The notes beneath the pieces are model-generated. The model was not told the origin of the DNA and did no database searches. It saw only the letters and a program-made list of their open reading frames with translations. Below are positions 12,861 to 23,915 of a stretch of 64,000 bases of DNA, piece after piece (position 1 is the first letter of the stretch; every line of letters begins with the position of its first letter). This DNA is from Cocos nucifera (taxonomy: Eukaryota; Streptophyta; Magnoliopsida; Arecales; Arecaceae): the NCBI GenBank assembly GCA_006176705.1, contig QRFJ01000759.1, positions 248,001-312,000 on the forward strand, given 5' to 3'. The translations under genes were made by a program, and so were the position numbers.

Positions 12861-13680
12861 ATGTCTGCGTCCAACCCACTAGCCCATATCTTGGACACCG
12901 TAGACTGACCAGACCCAATTACAAGGATTGGATTTGGAACTTCAAAATTATTTTGGGTTTCAAGAAGTTGACTCATGTATTGGATTAGGATCCCCCCACC
13001 TTACCAGCTCGTCTGTCCACTGAACAGAGAGTGCCTCTTGATAAATGGATGGATGAAGATAATAAGATACTATATGTTGGGCTCGATGTTTGATGAGCTT
13101 CAGTGCCAACATGAAGATATCAAGATTGTCCGCCAAATGTTGACTCACCTACAAGAGTTATTTGGTGAACAGAGTCATGCAACCAAATATTAGATCACTA
13201 AATGACTATTTAAGACTAAAATATATGATGGACAGTCAGTCTAAGATCATTGTCTAATAATGATCAAGAACTTGAAAGAATTTGAGAAGCTCAAAGTGAA
13301 GTTAGATCAGGATCTGCAGAATAATATAATTTTGCAATCCTTGACTGATGTGTATGGGTAGTTCATCATGAACTACCATATGCATAAACTTCAGAATACT
13401 CTGACCGAGCTTATGAATATGCTGGTCACTGCTGAGCTTTCTATGAAAGATTCTAAAGGCTCAGTACTTGCTATGGAACGGACTTCTTCCAAGAGAAAGT
13501 TTTTTGGAAAGAAGAAGTCTATGAAAAAGCAGAAGTTGGAAGGTGGAAAAAAAGAAGGCAGAGTTGAAGAAGAAAGCCACTGACAAAGGAAAGTATTTTC
13601 ATTATAATACAGATGGCCACTGAAAGCGAAACTACCCTACATATCTGGCCACCCTGAAGAATAAGAAGAAAATAGGTCCT
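12861..13680 (+). pseudogene. Copia A gag remnant
   Basis: ATG at 12861 follows a run of ten or so A residues. The opening MSASNPLA and the following YKDWIWNFKIIL-like region match gag of element B. Frameshifts (near 12900) and stops break it. The CCHC knuckle near 13595-13640 reads FHYNTDGH, stop, KRNY, having lost three of the four zinc ligands or their context. A Lys-rich linker precedes it. It cannot encode a working nucleocapsid. Confidence 0.85.
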
Positions 13681-15010
13681 TCTAGAGGTATGCTCGTTAT
13701 TGAATCTAACCTTATGATTTCTTCTACATCCAGTTGGATACTTGATTCTGGTTCTAATGCTCATTTGTATACTTTCATGCAGTGTCTTGAGGATAGCAGG
13801 AGGCTGAGGGATGGTGAGATGATCTTATGAGTCAAAAATGGAGTAAGAGTTGTTGTTGTGGCCATGGGAACCTATCCTCTTCGACTATTATGTGCCTGCT
13901 GCAAGCAGAAATTTGATTTCTATTTTATGTTTAGCACAAGAAGGGTATGTAATTAGTTTTCTTAAGGATCATTATAATATTCTTTATGAAAGAAATAAAA
14001 TTGCAAATGATTTTCTTATTAACGATCTCTACCAGTTACATATTGATGTATCTATCTCTAATATCGAGCAAAATATGAATGCCATAAGATCAAAATGACC
14101 CAAGGATAGTCCAAATGATAGGTATCTATGGCATCTAAGGCTAGATCATATGGCAGAAGATAGGATTAACAAATTGAAGAAAACTGAGCTATTGAGTCCG
14201 TTGACTTTTAAGTCATATCCAATTTGTGAATCACGTCTTCATGGCAAAATGACTAAGCTTTCTTTTGTAGGATATGAGGAAAGGGCCACGAAACTACTTG
14301 CCCTAGTACATACTGATGTGTGCATTCCATTTAATGTGTCGGCTAGAGGCAACTTTGGCTACTTCATAACCTTTACCGATGATTTATCTCAGTATGGGTA
14401 TGTGTATCTTATGAGATACAAGTCTGAAGCCTTTGAAAAGTTTAAGAAATTCAGACATGAAGTTGAAAAGCAAATTGAAAAATTCATTAAGGTTCTTCGA
14501 TCAGATTGAGGAGGTGAATACCTTAGTCAGGAATTTCTAAACTATCTCAAGCAAAATGGCATAGTCTCTCAATGAACTCCACCTAAAACACCATAACTCA
14601 ATGGGGTTTCAGAATGGAGGAACTGGATCCTATTAGATATGGTCCGATCTATGATGAGCTTCACAGATCTTTTTGATTTTCTTTGGAGACATAGTCTATT
14701 AATTGCTATATATTTACTAAATAGGATTCTCTCTAAAACCATTCCTACCACACCGTATGAGATATGGCATAGTAAGAAACCAAATCTAAGTCATCTCAGA
14801 ATTTGGGGTTGTCCGGCTCATGTCAAAAGACAACAAATGGACAAGTTAGACTATAGATCCTTTAGAGCTCGATTCATAGGATATCCTAAAGAGTCATTAG
14901 GATATTATTTCTACATTCCAGAAGACCATAATGTGATTATGAGTCGGCATGCTATCTTTCTTGAAAAATAGTTCATTCAAGATGATGGCATTGGAAAGCA
15001 GATCAAGCTC
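13681..15010 (+). pseudogene. Copia A protease, GAG-pre-integrase and integrase remnant
   Basis: The protease motif SWILDSGSNAHLY near 13735-13770 keeps the catalytic DSG. The pre-integrase domain follows, with the YLWHLRLDH segment near 14125. The integrase core has VHTDVC (about 14310), LRSD (about 14500, followed by a stop) and GVSEWRN (about 14605), so the Asp, Asp and Glu positions survive. The C-terminal part YEIWHSKKPNLSHLRIWGCPAHVK lies at about 14755-14830. Stops at 14098, 14509 and elsewhere disable it. Confidence 0.87.
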
Positions 15011-16769
15011 GAGAAGAAAATCTTATAAGAGCATCAAGCTAAGGACCCTATGGAACTAAATCAGGTTGAGCCAATATAATCACAACCTCCTCCACCTCGT
15101 AGATCAGAAAGGGTTTTTCATTCCCCTGAGAGGTACTTAGGTACTATTTTAGAGAAAGTAGAGAAAATATTCCTCGTATGTAATGGGATTCATGGTGATG
15201 ATCCCAAAATCTATGACGAAGCAATATCGGATATCGGTTCTGAGAAATGGTTAGAGGCAATGAAGTCAGAAATTGACTCGATGCACTCAAACCAAGTTTG
15301 AACCTTGGTAGATCCTCCAGAAGGTATAGTACCTATTGGATGTAAATAGATCTACAAGAGAAAGATTAGTGTAGATGGAAATGTGGAGACATTCAAAGCT
15401 AGATTAGTGGCAAAAGGGTATAGTCAATGCAAAGAAATTGACTATCAGGATATCTTTTTGTCAGTAGCCATGCTAAAATCTATCCGCACATTACTTGCTG
15501 TTGCAGCCTATTTTGATTATGAAATATGGCAAATGGATATGAAAACGGCATTCTTAAATGGATACCTTGAAGAAGATATCTATATGGAACAGCCACAGGT
15601 TTCACATCCAGTGATGTTGAATACAAAGTATGCAAGCTGCAAAGATCCATATATGGACTTAAGCAAGCATCTTGGAGCTGGAATACTCATTTTAATGATG
15701 TAATTAAATTATTTAATTTCATCAAGAATGAGGAGGAACCATGTATTTTCAAAAAGATCAGTGGGAGTGCTATTGTCTTCCTCGTACTATACATGGATGA
15801 TATCCTTTTTATTGAGAATGATATTTCCATGTTGACCATAGTTAAAATATGGTTATCTAATGTATTATCCATGAAAGACCTAGGAGAAGCATCCTTTATT
15901 CTAAAAATTAAGGTCTATAAAGATAGATCGAATAGGATTCTAGGTCTTTCATAGAAGATGTACATACAGAAAGTGCTAAAGAGGTTTAGTATGGAAAACT
16001 TCAAGAGGGGATTGGTACCCTTCAGACATGGCATTCATCTCTCTAAGAAAATGTGTCCCAACACACCTGAGGAGATTGAATGCATGAACAAGATCCCTTA
16101 TGCTTCAGCAATAGGAAGCCTCATGTATGCCATGTTATGTACATGACTTGATATAGCCCATGCTGTGAGTGTCATGAGCAGATATCAGTCGAATCCAGGT
16201 GAAGAATACTAGACTTCTGTGAAATATATCCTTAAGTACTTAAGAAGAACTAAGGATATGATGTTGGTCTTTGGTAATGGAGAACTCCAAGTCTAGAGAT
16301 ATATAGACTCAAATTTTATGTCCGATATAGATGATTGAAAGTCGACATCTAGGAGTCTATTTGTGTGTAATGATGGTGCTACCAATTGAAAGAGTTCCAA
16401 GCAAACAGTGATAGCAGATTCTACCATGGAAGTCGAGTACATCGCTGCATCAGAAGCTACAAAAGAAGCATTCTAGTACAAGAAGTTTGCCATAGAGATC
16501 GAGGTGATGCCATCGGATGCCATTCCTCTGTACTGCGATAATAATGGTGCTATAGCCCTTGCTAAGGAGCAGAAGTTTCACCAAAAATTTAAGCACATCG
16601 AGCAGCAATACCACCTCATCTGCGATTATCTTAAGGAAGGTTACATCGAGGTCAAGAGAGTCGACTCCATAGACAATGTGATAGAACCACTTATAAAGCT
16701 GTTGGGCTAGCAGAAGATTGAATCCCACCTTGAGAAGATGGGACTTAGATTTGTAGCCAATTGGCTTTA
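15011..16769 (+). pseudogene. Copia A reverse transcriptase and RNase H remnant
   Basis: The FKARLVAKGYSQ motif near 15390-15425 is followed by IWQMDMKTAFLNGYLEEDIYMEQP (about 15525-15595). The active-site box reads YMDD at 15790-15801 where relatives have YVDD; YMDD is an acceptable RT motif in other retroelements. RNase H runs from about 16290 to 16740 with VEYIAASEA near 16435-16455 and YCDNNGAIALAKE near 16530-16570. It ends in an AGGTCAAGTGGGAG polypurine tract. Several stops and indels are present. Confidence 0.88.
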
Positions 16770-16784
16770 GGTCAAGTGGGAGTT

Positions 16785-19059
16785 TGTTAGATATGTGTAT
16801 CCTAGAAGCCAGATTGACTGACACTTATAATACACTTCTAAGAGCAAAATTATATTCTTAATTATAAATAATAAAATAAATTATTTTCTATTATAGTGTG
16901 TATTTCAAAGTGTCTGTGATACATCTCTTGAGTTAATGGTAATGATAGTTCATATTTTCAAGAGTTGAAAATTTAAGACATGAATTTTCACTATTAACTC
17001 ATAAAATACTTTTGACCATAGGATCATCATGAGGATGGTGATTGATCCAAAAGATTGATGTACCATCACTTTTTTTGGATAGATGGATCTTGAGTCTATG
17101 GTGTAGAGACATCGGAGTAAGAGTACAGATACTCGTTAGAGAACGAGGGCACTGAGCATGACCACCTCGAGCAATCATGAGGAAGTCTATCTTCTCATCA
17201 ATGACTAGCTCGAAGCTGTAGTGGTGTGTCTGATTTTTTGACCTGAGGTGCATCAGTAGTTCACCTTGAGGATGTTATAGTTTGACTACACCATAACTTG
17301 ATCTCCTAGCCATTCATAATCCTGAGGTGTATGTTAGCTATAGCATATTCATTATAGGAATTGGATTGCACCAATAAGGGATCTATCTACCTCGGTAGAT
17401 AAGGAGTAGCCCTATGATGATCATGAGAATCAAGTCCATAAGCTCATGGCCATGACAGAGTAAAATAATAGAAAGAGTTTTCATTAGGGTTTTCACATTG
17501 GACTTAAATCGAATGATTAATTCATTTGATGAAAATTAGGGTTTGATGAGATCACCTTAACCTTAATCTGATTAGGGCTCAAGATAGAGAAACTTAATCA
17601 CACAGGTTACTACATCGAGAGGTTCGCTTTCAGTTCTGATGGGTTGCCACCATATGCTGCTAGGTGTCACTGATGGAGTTTGAGAGCAATTAGAATGATT
17701 TGGATAATCGATCATACTAGTTGTCTGAATCAAAAAAGTTCTGATCCATCAGAAGATGTTTCGATGATGTCGATGATAGAGATCACGACATATCCCATTA
17801 CCATATGGAACTGAATCTAACTAGATCACACAAACAAGGGTTTGGATCTGGATATCATCAATTAGATTAATCCAGTTCAATTGATTTGAATAAGATTCAA
17901 TTAGGTTCAAGAAAATCGTGCTAACACACGATTGAGCCTAATGTTCTCCTTTAACAATTATTAAAGCTTGTCTCGATTGAGCCAAATATGTTTAGGCTCA
18001 CTCAGAAACCTTTACTTGGTCTGACTGGGGCTTATCTAGGTCAGAAAAGGATTGTCTTAATTTATGAGATAAATTTGAGACAACACCTGCCATTTTTCGT
18101 CACTTGCTAAATCTTGTCTTTGGACATTGATCAAATGTTGACCCTGAATACTTAGACATCTGTCCATGTGTCATGCACCCATAGGAGAGAACCTAGAGAC
18201 TTGTCCTCCTACTAAAAAGCAGACAGACAAGGGGTGCATGCCTAGGGAGGCATGCACCCCATGAGGATAGAAGATGGAGTCCCATACAGATGGGACTCCA
18301 GTTGCTTCAGAGAATCAAACTAGGTGGCGCCAAGGAGACTTGTTTGACCCAATCTTGGCACCACCTAAGGAGAGTTTTGAGGGACTCTAATCTGATTAGA
18401 TTAGATGATATCATCTCACCAATCAAATTTAGATCTGATTGCACAAAAGGCTGTGATTGGCTAGGATGATGTGGCATTGCATGGCGCAGTTGGGTCTACA
18501 TAAACCCTGTCTACGCCTAGCATTCAAGGATTCTGCCATTAGCCCATGCCACATAGCCCCTCTCCCTCCTTCTCCACATCACCCTCTAATCCTCTCTCTC
18601 CTCTCCATGCCTAAGGAACTTTGGGCATGAAGAAGGTGCGATACAAGCAAGTGAAAGGCACCAGAAAAGGAAGAAGGCAGCACTACTGCAAGAGACAATG
18701 ACTGTTCTTCAAAAGCCATTTTGAAGACCTTCAAGATCAGATCCTGATCTGATTTTTGGAGGATTGATTGAGAAGAAGAATATCTTCAAATTCTACCCAA
18801 GTGGATACCAATAGAGGTCAGGCACTTGCATGGCTACGTCTAGAACTTCAGGCTTGCATCAGGATCATCACAGGATAATTGGATTATCCAAAATAAAGGT
18901 ATAATTAAATTAGATTTTATTTTTATTATTAGATCAATAAGATTAGATCTGAGAAATTTCAGATCTGATTAGGATCTTAGAAATTTTTTTTTTGAAATAT
19001 CCCTCCTAATCCAATCAGATCTGAACGAATTTGATCCAAAAAATAGGTTTTTTCCTTCA
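16785..19059 (+). repeat. 3' LTR of copia A
   Basis: 2275 bases, starting TGTTAGATATGTGT after the polypurine tract and ending CCTTCA, aligned along its length with 8691-10975. It is followed at once by the second GTTTA. Compared with the 5' copy the differences are mostly C-to-T or G-to-A. Its TATA box is mutated (TACATAAA at 18497). Confidence 0.92.
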
Positions 19060-19064
19060 GTTTA
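19060..19064 (+). repeat. Target site duplication of copia A (right copy)
   Basis: GTTTA, identical to 8686-8690. Confidence 0.92.
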
Positions 19065-19695
19065 GGCATGAGAATTGTAAAGGCACCAATCAAGATGCTT
19101 TGGTGAGAGAAAAAAAGAAGAAGAAGAGGGTCTTCTTCTAAAATTTTCTTCCATCTATTCCTCCATTCTTTTTATGATTTTGAGAGGTGTCTTAAGTCCA
19201 AAATCATCTTTCTCATCTTCTGAAAATTAGAGGATCCAAGTTTCAAAGAAAGAATGATCCAGATCAATCATCAAAGAAGGATCAACATAATTGTAGCAAA
19301 CTATATTGATTTTCGAGCATCAAACTTCTGATCAGCGATCGAGGACTCGTGTGGACAACTTGTAGAGGTCAGACGTGTGTGTGGCTTAGAACGACAACCT
19401 CAGGTCCTTATCAGCAAGTTAGAGAACTCGAATTGCAAAGGTATGGATGATATGATCATTTTTCTCCTATCTAGTTTTGATTTAGCATAGAATAGTTTTT
19501 ATGTTAATATGATCAACATGATTTATTCTCATATTTTAAATTTTGATTTAATATCATGCTTTAATCATGTAATAGGATCCTAGATCTAGGATTTTCATGT
19601 TTAATTATGAATTAATATGATTAATTCATGTTTTTGCTGCATAGATTTAAAAAAGTTTTAAAATCTAATCCTGAAATCCTAGACTAGTTCCTTCA
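19065..19695 (+). repeat. Cop2 3' LTR, second part
   Basis: Continues the LTR interrupted at 8690: the left side speaks of GGGCATGAAG and the right side of GGCATGAGAA. It runs to a TTCCTTCA end at 19695, the same kind of terminus as the A-family LTR. The two parts sum to about 2.5 kb, plausible beside the 2.28-kb LTRs of A. The end is inferred from terminus form only. Confidence 0.5.
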
Positions 19696-20888
19696 GTGGA
19701 TGCATGTTTGGGTGTCTTAGTCTTCAAGTGGGAGAGTTATCCCAATAACATGATAAAATCAAGATCCAAAAAGCCCAACAAAAGAGAACATGAAATATGA
19801 AATAGTGGGGCCCACATCATGTGGCCAAGCAGGGCCTGTAGACTAGTCTGCAGCAGGCTCAACCCGCTGGCTAGTGTGGCCTAGGCACTAGCAGCTCAGG
19901 CACTAACAACCCAGGCAAGTGCACGACCTAGGCTGGTGTGTAGGCCTATTGGTTGGCGCAGCCCAGGCACTAACAGCCCACATAGTCACGTGGCCTAGGT
20001 GGGTCCATGGCCTAGCATGGGAACGCGTGTAGCCCACGAGCGCGCAGTCCAGACCCATGCGATACCATGGTCCACCACCATGTGGCAAACCGATACAGTC
20101 TAGATGGTGGGCATGGACCCTTAAGAGGTCCACTGCTTATACCACACGGCATATAGGGGCAAATTGATCATTTTTGTAGGTGTGGCACGTGCTGATTGGC
20201 CAAAAAGCTTTATACACCCAATCTACAGGTAGTCCATGGGCACAAGAGGCACGATCGAATGGTCAACATTGAATGCAGCTTGATGGGGCTTGATTGGATG
20301 ATGATCTGGAGTGCGATCAAATGGCTGAGACTCGATCTAGGCATGATTTGACAGTCTAAAGCTTGATTTGAGTTTGGATTGGACTCTATTCTCCATTTTG
20401 GACTCAGATTGAAGCAATTTTTGGCCTTTAAATAAGCCTATGAGCAAAGGGGTTTGGCAAAATGTAGAGAGCAGTTGGTAGAGGTCTTGAGAGAAGTCTG
20501 AGAGCCAAGAGAGCTTTTCCAAGAGAGAAAAGAAAGAGACAAGAAGAGAGAAAGAAAGAAGGGAAGGGTTCTTCTTATAAGAAGGCAAGGATTCTTCTTG
20601 TGAGCAATCCTAAGATGTCACCAGGTGAGTGAGGTATCTCTAGGAGAGATTTTTTTCTTTCTATTTGGGGTTGTTCTTGCATCCAAAAGAGAGGAAAAAA
20701 GAGAGATTCTTCTTTATTCTCATCTCTTATAAACTTCTTGTTCTTAGTAAAAATATTATTCTATGCGATCATGGACGTAAAAGAAAAGAACTTCGAATCA
20801 CGTGAATTTTTTATGTTTTGTGCTTGTGTGATTTTATTTTCTTCTTTCTTCTACGACTATCATATCTACTGTTTGTCATTTCATAACA
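19696..20888 (+). repeat. Candidate 3' end plus LTR (J) of another copia-like element
   Basis: A short purine-rich TTCAAGTGGGAGA (19722-19735), like the polypurine tracts of the other copias here, is followed by an LTR-like segment from about 19735 (AGTTATCCC, perhaps decayed from TGTTATCCC) to CATAACA at 20888, which would be an imperfect TGTTAT/ATAACA inverted terminus. It has no coding frame. It is more GC-rich than its surroundings near 19850-20110, where degenerate copies of a GGCCTAGGCACTAGCAG-like word recur. TTTAAATA near 20428 could be a TATA box. No partner LTR is in the window, so the call rests on form alone. Confidence 0.4.
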
Positions 20889-20966
20889 CTCTATTTAGTC
20901 GATCCTAACATTAAAGAGATAGAGTGTTGGCATGGAAAGAATCCTTAATGGTGGTAGCAGTAGTAG

Positions 20967-22037
20967 TAGGGGTGGCAAAATATGATCTGACCAGTCAATC
21001 TGACCCGTGTTTGATCCATCATAAATAGGTTTGGGTTTATGCTAAATAGGTTTGGATTATAAATAGGTCAACCCATTTAACCTATTTATTATTTAGATCA
21101 GGTTCAAATTTCAGATGTCCAACCTGCTTAACCCGTTTAATCCATATAATTTTTGGGTTGGACCAGATTAGCTAGGATACCATTAGTTGGGCCATTTAAA
21201 TGGATTATGTGCAATTGAAACTTAAAACTGCTCACTCCTCCCATCCGAAGTGCCTTTTCCCTAATTCACTTAGTCCCACCATCCCAATATGGCAATACCC
21301 CATTATATTTATGGACCCATGGTTAGGGTTTTCTCTTCCCCTCCCTTTCCTTCTTCTTTGCACCACTACCATTCTGAAGACAATACCGAGGCCATGGAGC
21401 TCGACCATAGGGCTTGCCGAAGGCAAAGGAGGCGAAGGAATCAAAGGTCCGAAGGTAAAGGAATCAGAGGTCCGAAGGTGAAGGAGGCAGTGCAGCATTG
21501 ATCAGTGGTCCAAAGCCTAGAGACAATGGAGCCATGGAGGTCTGGAGTCCTCCCCTTTTCTCTTGCCACCCTTAGGGCTCAAACTCATATGCTTGAGAGC
21601 TCGATCAAGGGCGGAGATAGAGGTAGCTGAGAGCATAGTCAAGGGTGGAGCCGGAGGTGGCTAAGAGCTCTAGTCAGGTAGAGTCAAAGGCAATGAGAGC
21701 ACGGGTTGGCAAAGAGGCGGCCGAGAGCACAATGAGGGTGGAGAGGTGGTTGGGTAGAGATGCAGCGAGGGTAGAGCTGTATAGATTGGAGGGAAGGATT
21801 TTATTTTTTTCTTTGTTTTTTTATTAAAAGATGGGTCTTAAATGGGTTGGGCTCTATTTTTTTTAACTGGATTATAAATGGGTTATAAACAGGTCAGGTT
21901 AGGTGCCTGTTTATTAAACAAGTCAGGTTCAGATTTTAAAACCTAATCTGTGTAATAAATAAGTCAAGTTTAGGTTCAAAGCTTTTTGAGTCAACCCATA
22001 TCTAACCCGACCTGATCCAACCCGATTGCCATCCTTA
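20967..22037. mobile_element. H: hAT-like non-autonomous DNA element, 1.07 kb
   Basis: Terminal sequences TAGGGGTGGCAA and, read inward from the right, TAAGGATGGCAA agree at 10 of 12 positions. An 8-bp direct repeat AGTAGTAG sits immediately outside on both sides (20959-20966 and 22038-22045), the length typical of hAT insertions. The two flanks of about 200 bases contain related GGTT/AACC-rich words (AACCCATTTA, AAACAGGTCAGGTT) in opposite sense, so the arms are extended inverted repeats. The centre (21230-21800) is more GC- and purine-rich, with a GGTCCGAAGGT repeat, and may be captured host sequence. No transposase is seen. The repeat unit AGT weakens the duplication evidence somewhat. Confidence 0.65.
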
Positions 22038-22045
22038 AGTAGTAG

Positions 22046-22187
22046 TGGTACATGAAGATCGTAGAGTGCTTTGGATTGATGACATCGAACTTGAGAACAT
22101 CTGGAAGCTTGAGTGTTCTTACAAGCTAAGTTATGATGCTTTGAAATATGATATTCAAGTAGTTTGCAATAGCAATATTCTTACTTT
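22046..22187 (+). other. Unassigned host flank of element C (left side)
   Basis: This piece was contiguous with 40095 onward before C inserted (shared ACTTT). A short open frame reads WIDDIELENIWKLECSYKL in its middle. With the H element removed it can be extended left to about 20946 and stops soon after joining the right side. I do not recognise it; it may be an old gene or TE fragment. Confidence 0.3.
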
Positions 22188-22877
22188 TGTAAAGATCGAT
22201 TCACTAGAGATTAGAAGATCTAGAACCAGCAACCAGAAACTTCTAACCAGAAGGAGGTGGCAGCCCTGATGAATAGACACCAAGAGATGGGTGGCAAATC
22301 CAGAAAGAGAGGAATTAGGATTTTAGGAGGAAAAGGGAATTTTGTATTCTCTTTTTTCTTATCAAAAAATATTACATATGCAAAGTATATATAAACACCC
22401 TGAGTCAACATGACTCAGTCCTAAAAAATTTTCTAGGCTAACTCATATAAGAAAGCACTCACCCAAGCCCATGTCTTGCATGCTCTCATTCCTAGGACTA
22501 AAGACTTAGCCCTATACATAAATTAGCCACCTTAAGACCTCTCAACTCAGGTCTTAAGATCCCTTGGATTAGATCCAATCCAAGACCAAATAAAAAAAAC
22601 TCGTGCTCATCTATCGACCTGTTTGAGCTAGCTTGACGAACACTCAAACCAGCTCAATCACCTGTCAAGCCATAGATTCTCGAATACACATTCTCTATTT
22701 ATCTGAGAGAGCTAGCTCGATTTTGGCCCGAGCTGGCTCGACCTATATCCAAGCCCCTCAGTGTATCAGCCCTCCTTCTTAGTTGATACAACTCCAGTTG
22801 ATTCAAGCCTCCAAGAGCCACCACCTTGACTCCTTCATGATCTTCCAAGTCTTAGAAGAACCATCCTTGTTCTTTCA
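22188..22877 (-). repeat. 3' LTR of copia C
   Basis: On the minus strand it begins TGAAAGAACAAGG at 22877 and ends TTTACA at 22188. It matches 39376-40089 closely. It contains CGAGCTGGCTCGAC-type palindromic words near 22620-22745, one unit fewer than the 5' LTR. ACTTT lies just outside at 22183-22187. Confidence 0.9.
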
Positions 22878-23915
22878 ATCTCCACCTTGGTGCCCCAAGG
22901 CTTGGGGCAACTCCTTCCTATCCATCAAATGTATCAGTGCCATACATCTATGAAAGTTGTCCTGTGGAAGAACCTTTATCAACGCATCAGCTGGATTCTC
23001 CTTAGTATGAATCTTTACTAAATCCACCTCACCATCCTCCATGAGCTCTCTAATCTGGTGATACTTGATGTCAATGTGCTTCATCCTTGCATGGTAGACT
23101 AAATTCTGAGCAAGTAACAGTCCACTCTGACTATTGCAGTGCACCTTAATGGCTTTATGAGCAAGACCCATCTTCAATACCAATCCCTTCAGCCATAAAG
23201 CCTTTTTTGCAGCTTCTGTAATATCGATGTACTCTGGCTTAGTGGTGGATAAGATCATGATGGGCTACAAGCATGATCTTTATGAGATGAGACCTCCGTT
23301 CGAGCAAAACATGAATCCTATCATCGAACGTCGGGTGTCCACATCTCCACCAAAATCTACATCCATAAATCCCTCTATCAGCCCCTGAGCCTTCTTGGAC
23401 ATATTGGAGCAACTCTCGACACCTTCCATCTATCCATAGGTGACATCTACTCCAACTATACCCACCAAATATCTAAAGATGTTCTTCAGTGCTTGCCACC
23501 TTGCTAGGTTGCGCCATGAATCTGCTCACCTGACTCACTACATGAGCTATGTCTGGTCTACAACACACCATGATGTACATCAAACTTTCTACACCAGCAG
23601 TGTATGGGACTTTCTCCATATCTAGAACCTTCTTCTTAGTTTGTGGTGACATAGTCTTCAAAAGTCTGATATTATCGACAAGTGATAGTGCTGCCAGGTT
23701 TGGCTTCTTTCATCCCAAATTTTTCTAAGACCTTTCGAATGTAACCATCCTGGAATAAATGCAGCACCTTTTTATCCCAATCTCTAAGAATTTTCATGCC
23801 TAAGATCTTCCTCGCAAGCCCGAAATCCTTCATCTTGAACTTTTGAGATAATGCAGCTTTTAGTTCATGCACAACTTTCTTACTCTTGCATGCTATCAGC
23901 ATATCATCTACATAT
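22878..23915 (-). pseudogene. Copia C RT 3' part and RNase H remnant
   Basis: On the minus strand this starts inside the RT active site (DDMLIACKSKK, 23902 downward) and continues through FKMKDFGLARKILGM to RNase H, which ends at 22878 after IHTKENPADALIKVLPQDNFHRC. The RNase H TEAEYI element is changed to TKPEYI and CDSQSA to CNSQSG, so two acidic residues are lost. AAGGTGGAGAT just before the LTR (22878-22890) is the polypurine tract. Stops occur near 23670 and 23440-23260. Confidence 0.88.
23911..23915. repeat. Target duplication of the solo LTR (CATAT; partner CATAC at 26184-26188)
   Basis: Four of five bases match. Removing the LTR and one copy restores the TATGTAGATGATATG coding of YVDDM on the minus strand, which independently supports the boundaries. 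Confidence 0.8.

Larger units (their letters stand above)
8691..19059 (+). mobile_element. Copia A: full-length Ty1/copia retrotransposon, 10.4 kb
   Basis: A complete decayed element with two LTRs of 2285 and 2275 bases starting TGTTAGATATGTGT and ending TTCA, a primer binding site two bases after the 5' LTR, a 1.9-kb leader, gag, protease, integrase, RT and RNase H in copia order, a polypurine tract, and a perfect 5-bp duplication GTTTA. It is inserted in the Cop2 3' LTR. About 15 differences in the first 155 LTR bases, mostly transitions, show an old insertion. The same family is present as B, as the solo LTR at 23916-26183 and as a fragment at 62838. Confidence 0.93.

Noticed and set aside
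19903..20133. 76-codon minus-strand frame, Cys/His/Trp-rich
   Set aside because: It falls in the GC-rich reiterated part of LTR J; the composition comes from the repeated word, not from a coding constraint.
21200..21501. Overlapping open frames (70-93 codons) on both strands
   Set aside because: All are in the low-complexity purine/pyrimidine core of element H, with no recognised domain.
20967..22037. Interpretation of H as a solo LTR
   Set aside because: Ends are not TG/CA, termini are inverted with long arms, and the flanking repeat is 8 rather than 5 bases.
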